From: Bacillus paralicheniformis
Lineage (GTDB): Bacteria; Bacillota; Bacilli; Bacillales; Bacillaceae
Length of the DNA stretch: 64,000 bases
Direction of reading: 5' to 3'
Assembly: GCF_001042485.2 (NCBI RefSeq)
Contig: NZ_LBMN02000004.1
Coordinates: 496,001 to 560,000, forward strand
The notes under the pieces are model-generated. The model searched no databases. It was not told where the DNA came from and saw only the letters and a program-made list of their open reading frames with translations. Position numbers and translations under genes: made by a program. This document shows, in pieces, positions 1 through 9,258 of the stretch (position 1 is the first letter of the stretch; each line of letters opens with the position of its first letter).

Positions 1-1216
1 TCGCCGTTTTGGGCTTGCTCTCAATATTCTGCGTCAGCATCCAGCCGCCGATTGTATCAATCTCCTCATCTGATAAATGAATTCCGAGCAGGTCGTTTAC
101 ATCGCTGACTAGTACTTTACCGCTGAGGATGTAATGGTCATCTTCCAGTTTCTGAACAGCCGATACTTCTTCAGTATCGAATTCATCGCGAATATCGCCG
201 ACGATTTCCTCGACGATATCCTCAACCGTCACAAGGCCGGATGTTCCGCCATACTCATCTACGAGAATCGCCATATGTGTATGCTCTTTTTGCATTTTGA
301 CGAACAGCTGGTAGACGGGAATCGTTTCAATCACATGGATAACCGGATGGATATATAGCTTTAACGGTTTTGTTTCTAAAGAAAACCCGCCTGCAAGCTC
401 AGCCAGCAGCAGTTCTTTTATATTGATCATTCCGGTGATGTGATCCTTGTCTTCCTCCATGACGGGGAAGCGGGTGTGCTTCGTTTCTTTGATGAGCTGC
501 TTCACTTTTTTTACACTGTCGTCAAGAGACAGGACGGTCATTTCATTGCGGGGCACCATAATTTCTTTTGCCGTACGTTCGTCGAATTTAAAAATGTTGT
601 TTACATATCTCAATTCATTCTGGTTGATTTCCCCGCTTTGATAGCTTTCAGATAAAAGTGTTCGCAGCTCTTCCTCCGAATACGCCAATTCGTGTTCACC
701 GGTCGGCTTCAGGCCGAACAGACTTGTGATCATGCGGGCTGAATGATTAAGCAGCCATATAAAAGGAAACATGATTCTGTAAAACCAGATCATCGGCTGT
801 GCAAAAAGCAGAGTAACGGTTTCCGCTTTTTGAATGGCGATCGTTTTTGGCGCCAGCTCTCCGATCACAACATTGAGATAAGTGACCGATAAAAAAGCGG
901 CCAAAAATGAAAGAATATGTGTCATCGACTCGTTCAAGCCGATTTTGGAAAAAAGGGGATGCAGTAAGGTCTGCATCGTCGGTTCACCAAGCCAGCCGAG
1001 GCCCAATGCCGTCACGGTGATTCCAAGCTGGCAGGCTGACAAGTATTCGTCAAGGTGTGAGGTCACTTCTTTTGCGGCAAGCGCGCCCTTTTTTTTCTGA
1101 ATGATCAATTGGTCGATCTTTGTCCGCCTTACTTTGACGATGGCGAATTCGACCGCGACGAAAAAGCCCGTTAATGCGATTAATCCTGCCACTGCAATCA
1201 GCTTCAGTAATTCCAA
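1..1216 (-). CDS. CorC/HlyC-type (CNNM-like) membrane protein, 3' end cut by window edge
   Basis: The protein begins with a hydrophobic segment ([20 protein letters not shown]) followed by the DUF21/CNNM-like stretch with [11 protein letters not shown] and [10 protein letters not shown]. It then has a CBS-pair region and ends in a CorC_HlyC domain whose IGGWMLTQ motif lies against the window edge, so only the last residues are missing. The family is linked to divalent metal (Mg/Co) efflux or membrane stress; B. subtilis relatives are YhdP, YrkA and YugS, and I cannot say which is the ortholog. The start is TTG at 1216, because an in-frame stop lies five codons upstream; a weak AAGGCGG sits just before it. 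It is divergent from the corA-like gene, so two ion-transport genes share the 160-bp control region. Confidence 0.8.
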   Translation of the reverse strand, partial: MELLKLIAVAGLIALTGFFVAVEFAIVKVRRTKIDQLIIQKKKGALAAKEVTSHLDEYLSACQLGITVTALGLGWLGEPTMQTLLHPLFSKIGLNESMTHILSFLAAFLSVTYLNVVIGELAPKTIAIQKAETVTLLFAQPMIWFYRIMFPFIWLLNHSARMITSLFGLKPTGEHELAYSEEELRTLLSESYQSGEINQNELRYVNNIFKFDERTAKEIMVPRNEMTVLSLDDSVKKVKQLIKETKHTRFPVMEEDKDHITGMINIKELLLAELAGGFSLETKPLKLYIHPVIHVIETIPVYQLFVKMQKEHTHMAILVDEYGGTSGLVTVEDIVEEIVGDIRDEFDTEEVSAVQKLEDDHYILSGKVLVSDVNDLLGIHLSDEEIDTIGGWMLTQNIESKPKTA

Positions 1217-1376
1217 AGCCCCGCCTTCTCAAAAAGAAGGCGCCACCTCCTTTTCTATGAAAAACTCATACTGGCTTCATACCACGTGCCGCAGCGCGGC
1301 AAACATGATGTTTATTTACGCGGAGGGCGGGCAAAGAAATATAAAACGAATGGGCCGGAAGAGGAGGAGACGAAAT

Positions 1377-2333
1377 ATGAGAGTTTTTCAGGGAGAGGGC
1401 TGGACATGGTATCAGCTCGGCCCTCACGAAAAAGCGACAGCACAAGGGCTGATCCAGCCCGATCATTGGCCGGAATGCCGAAACTGGTTTCAAGGCGTTC
1501 CATCGGCCAATATCAATTGCATTGATATCAATGCTGCCGTTCAAGGCAAGGAAGCGATCTACGGTTCATATATTTACGATCAGGAAGCGGAAGTTCAACA
1601 AAATCGGACAGCATTTCATTTTTACTTAACGAAAGACTATTTTTTCACAATGAATTTAGATATCTCGCAATTTGAAGAGGCAAACAGAAGGCCGATCGAT
1701 CAACACTTAAAGCGATGCAAAGACGCCCCTGAAGTGTTCATGGTCCTGCTGGGCGAACTGATGAGAATGTATTTGAAGGAACTTGAGCACTTTGAAGTTC
1801 ACCTTGGAAAAGTAAGGTGGGGATTTCATCATGACAACAATAAAAGCATCATTGAACTGATTCATAAGCGGCGTCATGAACTGCTCGTCATAAGAAGTTT
1901 AATTTTATCGATGAAAAAGGTTGCAATGGGTCTTAAAGAAACTTTTTTAAGCAAATCGTTTGACGAAATCGAACAGCGCAGGACGTTTTACGAAATCGAC
2001 AGAGGCATGTCATTGATCAAAGAGTATGCGAATGAAATCAATTATTTGCTCCATTCCGAGGAAGTGGTGACATCCCACAGAGGCAATGAAATCTTTAAAG
2101 CGCTGACGATTTTCACGACGATCTTTACGCCGATGACGGCTTTCGGCGCCCTGTGGGGAATGAACTTCGAAGTCATGCCTGAACTCTCATTGAAGTACGG
2201 CTATTTATTTTCGCTTATTTTAATTGCCGTTTCTACCGTTCTTGTGTACTGGTATTTGAGGAAGAAAGGGTGGACCGGCGATTTATTGAAGGATAAAAAA
2301 CGATATATGAAAAGGAAGGGCTCTTTTAAATAG
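1377..2333 (+). CDS. corA: CorA-family magnesium transporter
   Basis: The 318-residue protein has a long cytoplasmic, helix-rich N-terminal domain, then two C-terminal membrane segments joined by the signature GMNFEVMPEL. The GMN motif lines the pore of CorA Mg2+ channels, which act as homopentamers in the inner membrane. The basic tail (KKGWTGDLLKDKKR) matches the family. The reading frame is open further upstream, but the ATG at 1377 is preceded by GAGGAGGAG at a good distance and gives the usual CorA length (about 317-319 residues, like YfjQ). No M-box riboswitch is visible upstream. Confidence 0.88.
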   Translation: MRVFQGEGWTWYQLGPHEKATAQGLIQPDHWPECRNWFQGVPSANINCIDINAAVQGKEAIYGSYIYDQEAEVQQNRTAFHFYLTKDYFFTMNLDISQFEEANRRPIDQHLKRCKDAPEVFMVLLGELMRMYLKELEHFEVHLGKVRWGFHHDNNKSIIELIHKRRHELLVIRSLILSMKKVAMGLKETFLSKSFDEIEQRRTFYEIDRGMSLIKEYANEINYLLHSEEVVTSHRGNEIFKALTIFTTIFTPMTAFGALWGMNFEVMPELSLKYGYLFSLILIAVSTVLVYWYLRKKGWTGDLLKDKKRYMKRKGSFK

Positions 2334-2393
2334 GTTTAAGCCCGTGGGATATCGGAAAAGCACATAATAACCCCAGTAAAGGAGGAATTCCGA

Positions 2394-2801
2394 ATGAAAC
2401 TAAAGGACATCATGACAACCAATGCTGAATGCTGCGAACCTTCTGCTCCGATTGCGGAAATTGCCGGGAAGATGCGTGATTACAATGTAGGTTCAATTCC
2501 GGTCTGCGAGAACGGAAAATTGACGGGGATCGTTTCAGACCGGGATATTGTTATCAGATGTGTAGCTGAAAATGAAACAGATGCGGCTGCTCGGGATATC
2601 ATGAGCACACAGATGGTGACAGGGCGCCCGGATATGTCTGCTGAAGAGGCTGGTGATCTGATGGCGGAACACCAAATTCGCAGGCTGCCGATTGTTGAAG
2701 ATGGCCGTCTTGTCGGAATCGTTGCTTTGGGGGATCTCTCCGTCTCACATGCGGATGAGAAAGCGGGAGAAGCTTTAAGCGAAATTTCAAAACCGGCTTA
2801 A
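2394..2801 (+). CDS. CBS-domain pair protein, YhcV-like
   Basis: The 135-residue protein is almost wholly a Bateman module. The first CBS motif covers about residues 5-55 (VGSIPVCENGKLTGIVSDRDI) and the second about residues 68-118 (IRRLPIVEDGRLVGIVALGDL). Such modules bind adenine nucleotides and act as regulators, but no output domain is attached. The closest protein I can recall is B. subtilis YhcV. A strong AAAGGAGG precedes the ATG, and a rho-independent terminator follows at once, so it is probably monocistronic or read through from corA 60 bp upstream. Confidence 0.8.
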   Translation: MKLKDIMTTNAECCEPSAPIAEIAGKMRDYNVGSIPVCENGKLTGIVSDRDIVIRCVAENETDAAARDIMSTQMVTGRPDMSAEEAGDLMAEHQIRRLPIVEDGRLVGIVALGDLSVSHADEKAGEALSEISKPA

Positions 2802-2810
2802 ACAGGTTGA

Positions 2811-2841
2811 AGGAAGAGCGTTTTCAGCTCTTCCTTTTTTA
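2811..2841 (+). terminator. intrinsic terminator after the CBS protein
   Basis: GGAAGAGC and GCTCTTCC pair around a short TTTTCA loop and are followed by a T run. Confidence 0.8.
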
Positions 2842-2854
2842 TAGTGTAATATTT

Positions 2855-2874
2855 AGTGATTGATCAATAACTTA
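2855..2874. promoter_or_regulatory. TetR-type operator-like palindrome, copy 1
   Basis: AGTGATTGATCAATAACT is a near-perfect dyad lying just beyond the 3' end of the SDR gene. It shares the ATTGATnnAAT core with the two copies in front of the SDR and TetR genes. Binding by the neighbouring TetR protein is inferred. Confidence 0.45.
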
Positions 2875-2882
2875 ACTTTAGA

Positions 2883-3830
2883 TTAAGTTTTCATTAAGCA
2901 TCTCAATGTTTCTTTCAGCCCTTCTTGATAAGGTGTCGCGGGAATTTTTCCTATCCTCTTTTCATATTTTTCCCCGTTGAGAATGAATGTTTCTTCAGTT
3001 AAGTACATGATTTCTACTACTTCTTTCATGACTGGATCAAATAATCCGCTTATACGAATGGCAAGTTTATTTAATGGTATTACTAATTTATTATTTCCGG
3101 TAATTTGGCGTGCGATTTTTATGATTTCTTTACCTGAAATCAGTCCGGCGCCGGGAATGTTCCAGTTTTCACCGTAAGAATCGTCTTTACTTGCGATTTC
3201 CACAATCATTTTTGCGGCATCAGGCAAATATACGTACTCCCGGGGGGTTTTTAGATTGCCGATAAAAACAGCTATTTTATTTGCTGCCATTCCGGTTAAT
3301 GTAGGCTGTAAATAAGAATTTTGCGAAGTTTTTCCATAATAGTCGGGCAGTCTGACGATTAATGGTTTGGCATTTTTCCATTTCTTATCGAAAATTAAGT
3401 TTTCAAAATCCACTCTTAGCTTTCCTTTTTTTGTATGGGGCAGTTTCGGATGATTTTCGTCTCCTTTGGCAATTTGTCGGCCGTAAACATATATTCCATC
3501 CACAATCACGATTTTCTTGCCTGAAATATTTGCAGCCTTCATTACACTTTCACAGAGAAGCAGGAGTTTATCTGCCATTTCATGATATTGAACATTGGCG
3601 CATTGAAATATCACATCTGCATCCTTCGCTGCTTCACTGATGGTCTGTGCATCAAAGACATCGCCAAGCTGATATGTTAATAGCGGTGTTGAATGATGTT
3701 CTTTTATGAGATTCTTTAGTTTATTTTCAGAACGGCCGAAAGCGATAACCGGAATATTTCTTGACAGCAATTCTGAAACTATGACTTGACCTGTTCCACC
3801 TGTTGCGCCTAAAACAATTGCTTTTTCCAT
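2883..3830 (-). CDS. NAD(P)-binding epimerase/dehydratase-like SDR protein
   Basis: The 315-residue protein opens with a Rossmann motif (AIVLGATGGTGQVIV, residues 4-18), typical of atypical short-chain dehydrogenases of the NmrA/NAD-epimerase kind. A downstream YYGK stretch recalls the catalytic Tyr-x-x-x-Lys of extended SDRs. The substrate cannot be named. The frame is open 11 codons further upstream, but the internal ATG at 3830 has AAGGGGGA before it and starts exactly at the nucleotide-binding fold. It lies downstream of a TetR gene on the same strand and carries a TetR-like palindrome in its leader, so it is very likely the regulated target. Confidence 0.75.
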   Translation of the reverse strand: MEKAIVLGATGGTGQVIVSELLSRNIPVIAFGRSENKLKNLIKEHHSTPLLTYQLGDVFDAQTISEAAKDADVIFQCANVQYHEMADKLLLLCESVMKAANISGKKIVIVDGIYVYGRQIAKGDENHPKLPHTKKGKLRVDFENLIFDKKWKNAKPLIVRLPDYYGKTSQNSYLQPTLTGMAANKIAVFIGNLKTPREYVYLPDAAKMIVEIASKDDSYGENWNIPGAGLISGKEIIKIARQITGNNKLVIPLNKLAIRISGLFDPVMKEVVEIMYLTEETFILNGEKYEKRIGKIPATPYQEGLKETLRCLMKT

Positions 3831-3850
3831 TGAAAATTCCCCCTTGGGTA

Positions 3851-3875
3851 AGTTATTAATCAATCAATAACTAAT
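3851..3875. promoter_or_regulatory. TetR-type operator-like palindrome, copy 2, before the SDR gene
   Basis: GTTATTAATCAATCAATAAC has matching GTTATT/AATAAC ends and lies 20-45 bp upstream of the SDR start, where a bound repressor could block transcription. Compare the copies at 2855 and 4448. Confidence 0.55.
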
Positions 3876-3908
3876 GCTTAAATAAAAAACCGAAACAAAT
3901 CGGTTATT

Positions 3909-4427
3909 TTATTCTGTTTGGCCGTGCATGATCTCTGGAAAATCCAAGAAATAGGAAATGTTGCAAAGTATCCCTCTTGCCAGGAAAGTCGTAACTTCCC
4001 TCTCTGCATTCGGAACATTCGCTTCCTGGAACCTTTCCAGCGTATAGTTTCTAATACGTGATAAGCCCGTTTTTGAACAATTTCTGATCGATTCCTCCGT
4101 AACGGATAGTCCGATGACCTGTAAGGCTATTTCATTAGGGTGTGATACAGACAACTCTTCATATGCTTTGATCATGTTTGCTACGATCTGTTCGGAGCTG
4201 GATTCGACATTTTGAAACGTTTGGAGGATTCTTTCAAAGGCCCGATCGAGCGCGGCAACGAACAACTCTTCCTTCGTCTTATAAAACCTAAATATATAGG
4301 GCTGGGAAATACCGGCTTTTTCAGCAATGAGTGCTGTCGTGGTATTATAATATCCCTTTTCTGCAAACACTTCTAATCCAGCTTCAAGTATTTGCTCCTT
4401 TCGGTTTTCCTTACTCTGTCTTATGAT
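3909..4427 (-). CDS. TetR-family regulator with a non-standard start codon
   Basis: A TetR N-terminal helix-turn-helix is clear: RKEQILEAGLEVFAEKGYYNTT, then IAEKAGISQPYIFRFYKTKEELF. The first ATG/GTG/TTG in this frame is a GTG at 4370, which would remove the first DNA-binding helix. The coding pattern continues upstream to an in-frame stop with no ATG, GTG or TTG between. GGGAGG sits six bases before an ATC codon at 4427 (followed by ATA at 4424), so ATC or ATA is the likely start, or the original start codon has mutated. The ligand domain is not recognisable. It probably represses the SDR gene downstream and itself, given the palindromes before both. Confidence 0.7.
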   Translation of the reverse strand: MIRQSKENRKEQILEAGLEVFAEKGYYNTTTALIAEKAGISQPYIFRFYKTKEELFVAALDRAFERILQTFQNVESSSEQIVANMIKAYEELSVSHPNEIALQVIGLSVTEESIRNCSKTGLSRIRNYTLERFQEANVPNAEREVTTFLARGILCNISYFLDFPEIMHGQTE

Positions 4428-4447
4428 ATGCCGCCTCCCTTCATTTT

Positions 4448-4468
4448 GTTATTGATTGATTACTTACT
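4448..4468. promoter_or_regulatory. TetR-type operator-like palindrome, copy 3, before the tetR gene
   Basis: TTATTGATTGATTACTTA lies just upstream of the tetR ribosome site and matches the reverse complement of copy 2 over most of its length, consistent with autoregulation. Confidence 0.55.
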
Positions 4469-4542
4469 GAGATCGTAACAGATTTCGATTCAAGATTCAA
4501 GCACGTAATTTTTAAAACATGTATCTATTGGTGCAACAGTTT

Positions 4543-5271
4543 TCATCCCCGGTCCCGCTGCAAAGGCCAAAATAAGACGTGCTGCCGTTTGGCGTAATGG
4601 AGAAGCGGAGAGGTATCAGGCAATATGAGACCGCTTGCTCCGGGCACCGTGTTTTGTCGGATTTCGGTTTCGGCCCGCTGCAGCGTCCATGGAGAATGAT
4701 GGATGTCTTCATAGTAGACCCGGTTGTTGTACGTGGTGTACAGGCGGTATCTTTCAGTCAGCCAGTATTCGATGGACCCTTTTTGGGCGGTAAAGGAATC
4801 TGACAGCGGGCGGTAGCTGGCGCGGAAGGCCGCTTTTGAATCATCCCTTCTGCTGGAAAATTCAATATGGTTTTTTTCTTTTACAAAGTTTATCCCGGCG
4901 TGAAAATAAGGCAAGTGGAACATTGCGCGCGCGCCGGCGACGGCTAAGCGCGAAGCGGCGTCAAGACTGAAAAAATAAATGCCCGGTATGCCTTTATATG
5001 ATACATATGTCCGGACGTTCAGCTCGGGAAATCTGCTGACGAAAGGAAAGGGGGGCAAAAAACGGGGGCGCATATTTGTCAGCAGGAAAGGCAAAATGCC
5101 GATCCATGCTTTTCCATTGAATGTCTCCAGTTCCAAGGCCGCCGGTATTCGTCCGCGAATGGCTTCAGAATCAACAGCCCAATGGGCAAATAATACATGA
5201 TTCCATGTTTGCGTCATCACCCACGGTCTTTCAGGCGGCGGAAAAGGGCGGTGTGAAGTATTTTTAATCAT
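4543..5271 (-). CDS. yqjF: YqjF-like DUF2071 protein
   Basis: The 242-residue protein matches the DUF2071/YqjF family: PWVMTQTWNHVLFAHW near the start, PELNVRTYVSYKGIPGIYFFSLDA in the middle, and a WLTERYRLYTT stretch. The family folds like acetoacetate decarboxylase, but no activity is established that I know of. AAGGAG lies nine bases before the ATG. Not linked by strand to the manganese catalase gene, which is divergent. Confidence 0.8.
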   Translation of the reverse strand: MIKNTSHRPFPPPERPWVMTQTWNHVLFAHWAVDSEAIRGRIPAALELETFNGKAWIGILPFLLTNMRPRFLPPFPFVSRFPELNVRTYVSYKGIPGIYFFSLDAASRLAVAGARAMFHLPYFHAGINFVKEKNHIEFSSRRDDSKAAFRASYRPLSDSFTAQKGSIEYWLTERYRLYTTYNNRVYYEDIHHSPWTLQRAETEIRQNTVPGASGLILPDTSPLLHYAKRQHVLFWPLQRDRG

Positions 5272-5334
5272 AGAACAGCACTCCTTCGATTCGAATGTTG
5301 ACCCGTCTGCAACACATCCCGAGCCTGTTGTACG

Positions 5335-5360
5335 GTTTTATCATTTCCCTTTACGGTTAA
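5335..5360 (+). promoter_or_regulatory. possible SigB-type promoter for manganese catalase
   Basis: GTTTTA, 14 bases, then GGTTAA lies 40 bp upstream of the start codon. The spacing fits the general-stress sigma factor consensus (GTTTAA-N12-14-GGGTAT), but the -10 has two mismatches. The B. subtilis relative ydbD is known as a SigB-dependent gene. Confidence 0.35.
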
Positions 5361-5400
5361 TTCAAAAACGAGGATACAAAAAACGGAGGAGTGATGTGAT

Positions 5401-6222
5401 TTGTTCAAGCATACGAAAGTGCTGCAGTACCCTGCAAAACCTGAAAGACCCGATCCTGTCTTCGCCAAGAAAATGCAGGAAATACTCGGCGGTCAGTACG
5501 GAGAAATATCTGTGGCCATGCAATACCTTTTTCAAGGGTGGAATACAAGGGGAAATGAAAAGTATAAAGATTTGCTCATGGATACGGCGGCAGAAGAAAT
5601 CGGACACGTCGAAATGATTGCGACGATGATCGCGCGCATGCTTGAAGACGCACCGGTTTACGAGCAGGAAAAAGCCGCAGACGATCCTGTCATCGGTGCA
5701 ATTATGGGCGGAATGAACCCTCACCATGCGATCGTTTCGGGACTGGGAGCCATGCCTGAAAACAGCACCGGCGTTCCGTGGAATGCAGGCTATATTGTAG
5801 CGAGCGGCAACCTTCTGGCCGATCTGCGCGCAAATGTCAACGCTGAATCGCAAGGCAGACTGCAAGTCGCGCGGCTGCGCGAAATGACGGATGACAATGG
5901 TGTACAAGATATGCTCGGTTTTCTTTTAGCGAGAGACACGATGCACCAAAACCAGTGGATCGCCGCAATCAAAGAGTTGGAAGAAAAAGAAGGCGTCATC
6001 GTGCCCGGCACGGTTTCGGATGAAAATGAAAAAGAAGACATTGCGCATACTTTATACAATTTCTCGGATGGAGAAGAAAGCGCGCAGTTTGATTGGCTGA
6101 AAGGGAAGGCGCCGGACGGAGCGGAATTCCATTACGAGGGCGGCCCTGTCGCATATGGAGAAAAACCGGTCTTGAAGCCCGCTCCAAAACGAAGCCACAA
6201 TACACCTGATTATGGAGAATAA
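5401..6222 (+). CDS. ydbD: manganese-containing catalase
   Basis: The 273-residue protein has the ferritin-like Mn-catalase fold. GEISVAMQYLFQGWN carries the first ligand Glu, EEIGHVEMIATMIA the Glu/His pair, and a later HHAIVSG and DTMHQNQW supply the second half of the dimanganese site. It disproportionates hydrogen peroxide in the cytosol or spore. Length equals B. subtilis YdbD. The start is TTG, nine bases after GGAGG. A strong terminator follows, so the gene is monocistronic. Confidence 0.88.
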   Translation: MFKHTKVLQYPAKPERPDPVFAKKMQEILGGQYGEISVAMQYLFQGWNTRGNEKYKDLLMDTAAEEIGHVEMIATMIARMLEDAPVYEQEKAADDPVIGAIMGGMNPHHAIVSGLGAMPENSTGVPWNAGYIVASGNLLADLRANVNAESQGRLQVARLREMTDDNGVQDMLGFLLARDTMHQNQWIAAIKELEEKEGVIVPGTVSDENEKEDIAHTLYNFSDGEESAQFDWLKGKAPDGAEFHYEGGPVAYGEKPVLKPAPKRSHNTPDYGE

Positions 6223-6247
6223 AAAGAGCCGAAACGGCTCTTTTTTT
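6222..6247 (+). terminator. intrinsic terminator after ydbD
   Basis: AGAGCCG-AAA-CGGCTCT followed by a run of seven T. Confidence 0.85.
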
Positions 6248-6357
6248 ATTTTTTAAAATGACAAAACACTCCGTAAATATTAAAATAAGTGACAGATTTG
6301 CAGATTTTTTTATTGTCAGGTAAGCTTACTATAAAAACAACAGTAAGGAGTTATATC

Positions 6358-7287
6358 ATGAGTAAAGTACTTATTTTTGGCCACAAAAATCCGGATACGG
6401 ATACGATTTGTTCAGCGATTGCATATGCCGAATTAAAAAAGGAGCTCGGCATGGACGCAGAACCCGTCCGCCTCGGCGAAATCAACGGCGAAACCGAATT
6501 CGCGCTTGAGAAATTTAATGCAGAAGTACCCCGCCTTGTGAACACTGTTGCGAATGAAACTGACAGCGTGATTCTGGTTGACCATAATGAGCGCCAGCAG
6601 AGCGTCGATGACCTGGATCAAGTTCGCGTGCTTGAAGTCATCGATCACCACCGGATCGCCAATTTTGAAACGAGCGACCCTCTGTATTATCGCGCAGAGC
6701 CTGTAGGCTGCACAGCAACGATCTTAAACAAGCTCTATAAAGAAAACGGCGTCGAAATTAAAAAAGATATCGCAGGATTGATGCTGTCGGCGATCATCTC
6801 AGATTCCCTCTTATTCAAATCTCCGACTTGCACGGACGAAGATGTCAAAGCTGCAAAAGAATTGGCTGCGATTGCCGGCGTTGATACCGACAGCTATGGA
6901 CTCGATATGCTGAAGGCCGGAGCTGATTTGAGCGCAAAAACGATTCCTCAGCTTCTCTCTCTTGACGCAAAAGAGTTTACGATGGGAAGCCATAAAGTGG
7001 AGATCGCGCAAGTTAACACTGTTGATACAAACGACGTTCTCTCCCGCAAAGAGGAAGTTGACGCAGAACTTGCAAAAGTGGTGTCTGAAAAAGGATTGGA
7101 TTTATTTGTGTTTGTCGTAACCGACATTTTAACAAACGACTCGGTTGTCGTCGCTTCAGGACAATCTGCACAAGCAGTGGAAAAAGCGTTCAATGTCACA
7201 TTGTCAGACAACACAGCGACACTGAAAGGCGTTGTATCCCGCAAAAAACAAATTGTTCCGCCGTTAACCGAAGCCTTAAAAGGTTAA
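6358..7287 (+). CDS. ppaC: manganese-dependent inorganic pyrophosphatase
   Basis: Family II (DHH) pyrophosphatase of 309 residues, the standard length. Metal-binding motifs are [13 protein letters not shown] near the N terminus, LVDHNER, and the DHH motif in [10 protein letters not shown]. The C-terminal DHHA2 domain ends in [10 protein letters not shown], which carries the substrate-binding basic residues. It hydrolyses pyrophosphate from biosynthesis in the cytosol. The ATG at 6358 follows AAGGAG by seven bases; the longer upstream frame has no such site. Confidence 0.95.
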   Translation: MSKVLIFGHKNPDTDTICSAIAYAELKKELGMDAEPVRLGEINGETEFALEKFNAEVPRLVNTVANETDSVILVDHNERQQSVDDLDQVRVLEVIDHHRIANFETSDPLYYRAEPVGCTATILNKLYKENGVEIKKDIAGLMLSAIISDSLLFKSPTCTDEDVKAAKELAAIAGVDTDSYGLDMLKAGADLSAKTIPQLLSLDAKEFTMGSHKVEIAQVNTVDTNDVLSRKEEVDAELAKVVSEKGLDLFVFVVTDILTNDSVVVASGQSAQAVEKAFNVTLSDNTATLKGVVSRKKQIVPPLTEALKG

Positions 7288-7300
7288 GGAAAGGAAATGA

Positions 7301-7333
7301 AAAACACCCGAATCATGAGATTCGGGTGTTTTC
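7301..7333. terminator. bidirectional terminator between ppaC and bcrC
   Basis: AAAACACCCGAATC-ATGA-GATTCGGGTGTTTT: a perfect stem with A and T tracts on both sides, serving both converging genes. Confidence 0.88.
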
Positions 7334-7912
7334 TTATGCCGTTCTGGATACGGCTTTCCGCAATTTCCGCAAGATCGATTCGTAGAGTGAGATGATCCGT
7401 TCAAAAAGCGGCTGCACATACGCTGAGAATCTAAACATAACGAGTGATACAAATAAAGCGACCAAAATGCTGCCTAAAACGTCAACAGGGTAGTGGTGTC
7501 CGACCCAAATACGGGAAAAGCCCGTCAATAACCCGAAAGCAATCAGGCAGCTTCCAATTTTCCGATGATAAAGCCAAAAAGCGATCGAAATGGCTAACGC
7601 CCCGGTTGTATGATCGCTGGGAAATGAGGCGTCGGCAGCATGATGAATCAATACGTCCACATGGTGAGCGACAAACGGCCGCGGCTCATAGTAAACCAAT
7701 GACAGCAAATAATTTGCCGCCAATCCGAGAATACCCGTCACACCTGCCTGAAGAACGCTTATTTTATAAGAACGGTTTCCGAAGATCCAGATCAAAAGCA
7801 AAATGAGCGCATACATGTAAATTGCTTTTTCTGTAATCAAAATCATAGCGCTGTCCAGGATGTGGTTGTGGTTTGATAATTGATGAATGCGTGTAAAAAG
7901 CCAATAGTTCAA
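7334..7912 (-). CDS. bcrC: undecaprenyl-diphosphate phosphatase, PAP2 type
   Basis: The 192-residue integral membrane protein carries the three PAP2 phosphatase motifs: YEPRPF (about residue 77), PSDHTTGA (about 98) and SRIWVGHHYPVDV (about 132-144), with the catalytic His and Asp. Residue sequence and length are close to B. subtilis BcrC (YwoA), which recycles C55-PP lipid carrier for wall synthesis and gives bacitracin resistance. TTG start behind AAAAGGTGAT. In B. subtilis the gene responds to extracytoplasmic sigma factors; I did not identify such a promoter here. Confidence 0.92.
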   Translation of the reverse strand: MNYWLFTRIHQLSNHNHILDSAMILITEKAIYMYALILLLIWIFGNRSYKISVLQAGVTGILGLAANYLLSLVYYEPRPFVAHHVDVLIHHAADASFPSDHTTGALAISIAFWLYHRKIGSCLIAFGLLTGFSRIWVGHHYPVDVLGSILVALFVSLVMFRFSAYVQPLFERIISLYESILRKLRKAVSRTA

Positions 7913-8021
7913 AAAATCACCTTTTTAATAGAGTAGTAGTTTTTGGTCAGACAGTTAGGAGACGTATTTGATTTTGCAAAAGTTTCATTAAATGACAGAT
8001 CGGACTGTATCAGCCTGCATG

Positions 8022-8044
8022 AAAAAAGCCGGGCAATCCCGGCC
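8022..8044 (-). terminator. terminator of the ywoH-ywoG operon
   Basis: Read on the minus strand: GCCGGG-ATTG-CCCGGC followed by TTTTTT. Confidence 0.8.
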
Positions 8045-8061
8045 CGGCGAGGTTGAACGGC

Positions 8062-9255
8062 TTATTCAGCCATTGATATATCCCGCTTCCCCTTTGCGAG
8101 TGCGGGTTTTTGGCTCCATGTATACAGAAACAGATTGATGAGCACAAAAACGCCTGAGAATAAATAGATGTTTGAAAAACCGGCTTGTGCCACAACCAAC
8201 CCGAAAACATAGGATCCGACTGCGATCCCGGTATCAAACAGCGTAAAATAAGTCGCCGTTGCATAGCCGCTCCGGTGAGGCGGCGAAGCCTGAATCGCCA
8301 AGGTCTGAAGGCACGGCGTGATAGATCCGTAGCCGATGCCGATGACAGCTCCGGATAGCAAAAGCATCCCGCTGCTGTTTGTAAAAGCAAGCAGGAAAAG
8401 CCCGGCGCAAAAAATGATAATGGACGGATAAATGACGACTCCGGGGCCGACTTTATCATACAGTTTTCCCGTAAACGGCCGCGTGATCATCATTGTCACC
8501 GCGAACACCATAAAGAAATAGCTGCTTGCTTCAATAAGGCCGAGAGATTTGGCATAAACAGAGATGAAGGAAATGACGCTTGAATAACAAAACGACACGA
8601 ACAATCCGACCGTGGCAATCCGAATCGCGCCCTTTTCAAACATGTTGGAAAAAGACAACCTGAACACAGCCGAACGGATGTCGTTTCCTTTAGGAATCCG
8701 GACCAGTGCCGTGCAGAGGATGGCCACAGTGACGATTCCTGAAAATAAAATAAACAGATCGGAAAAACTCATTTTATCCAGCAGGTTCAACGCGATAAAC
8801 GGACCGATGACAACCGCCAAATTCATCGACATGGCAAAGTAGCCCAAACCTTCCCCGCGGCGGGCCGGCGGAATTAAATCGGCTGCAATTGCACTCGTCA
8901 CCGTCGTGATGATGCTGAACCAAATGCCTTGGAAAAAGCGAATGCCAAGCAGCAGGTAGATATCATGAATGAAGATATAAAGAAATGATGCCAAAGTAAA
9001 CAGCACGACGCTGATGAGCGCCATTCTTTTTTTGCCAAAACGTTCAATAACGGCTCCCGAAAACGGCCTCGCAAAAATCGCGGACAGCATGAAGCCGCTG
9101 ATCAAAAGGCCGCCCTCTGACTCGGAGCCGCCGAGCTCCTGCATCGCATAGACCGGAAGCACGGTCAACAGTGCGTAAAAATAGACGAATATAAATAAAT
9201 TAATCAAAACGACCATGATAAAATCCCTGGTCCAAATGGGTTCAGCTTGCTTCAT
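8062..9255 (-). CDS. ywoG: MFS transporter, YwoG-like
   Basis: A 397-residue, 12-helix major facilitator. The loop between helices 2 and 3 reads [15 protein letters not shown], a variant of the MFS motif GxLaDrfGrkr, repeated in the second half as [12 protein letters not shown]. Length and position next to a MarR gene match B. subtilis ywoG-ywoH. The substrate is unknown; such pairs usually export a toxic compound that releases the MarR repressor. The ATG has GGAGGAG upstream and lies 3 bp after the marR stop codon. Confidence 0.85.
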   Translation of the reverse strand: MKQAEPIWTRDFIMVVLINLFIFVYFYALLTVLPVYAMQELGGSESEGGLLISGFMLSAIFARPFSGAVIERFGKKRMALISVVLFTLASFLYIFIHDIYLLLGIRFFQGIWFSIITTVTSAIAADLIPPARRGEGLGYFAMSMNLAVVIGPFIALNLLDKMSFSDLFILFSGIVTVAILCTALVRIPKGNDIRSAVFRLSFSNMFEKGAIRIATVGLFVSFCYSSVISFISVYAKSLGLIEASSYFFMVFAVTMMITRPFTGKLYDKVGPGVVIYPSIIIFCAGLFLLAFTNSSGMLLLSGAVIGIGYGSITPCLQTLAIQASPPHRSGYATATYFTLFDTGIAVGSYVFGLVVAQAGFSNIYLFSGVFVLINLFLYTWSQKPALAKGKRDISMAE

Positions 9256-9258
9256 AGG

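Noticed and set aside
1101-1376. 92-codon N-terminal extension of the CorA frame
   Set aside because: It overlaps the divergent gene's start region, is rich in unlikely residues, and the internal ATG 1377 has the ribosome site and the family start.
5362-5907. 181-codon frame on the minus strand
   Set aside because: It lies opposite the manganese catalase gene; its Cys/His/Arg-rich composition is that of an antisense shadow.
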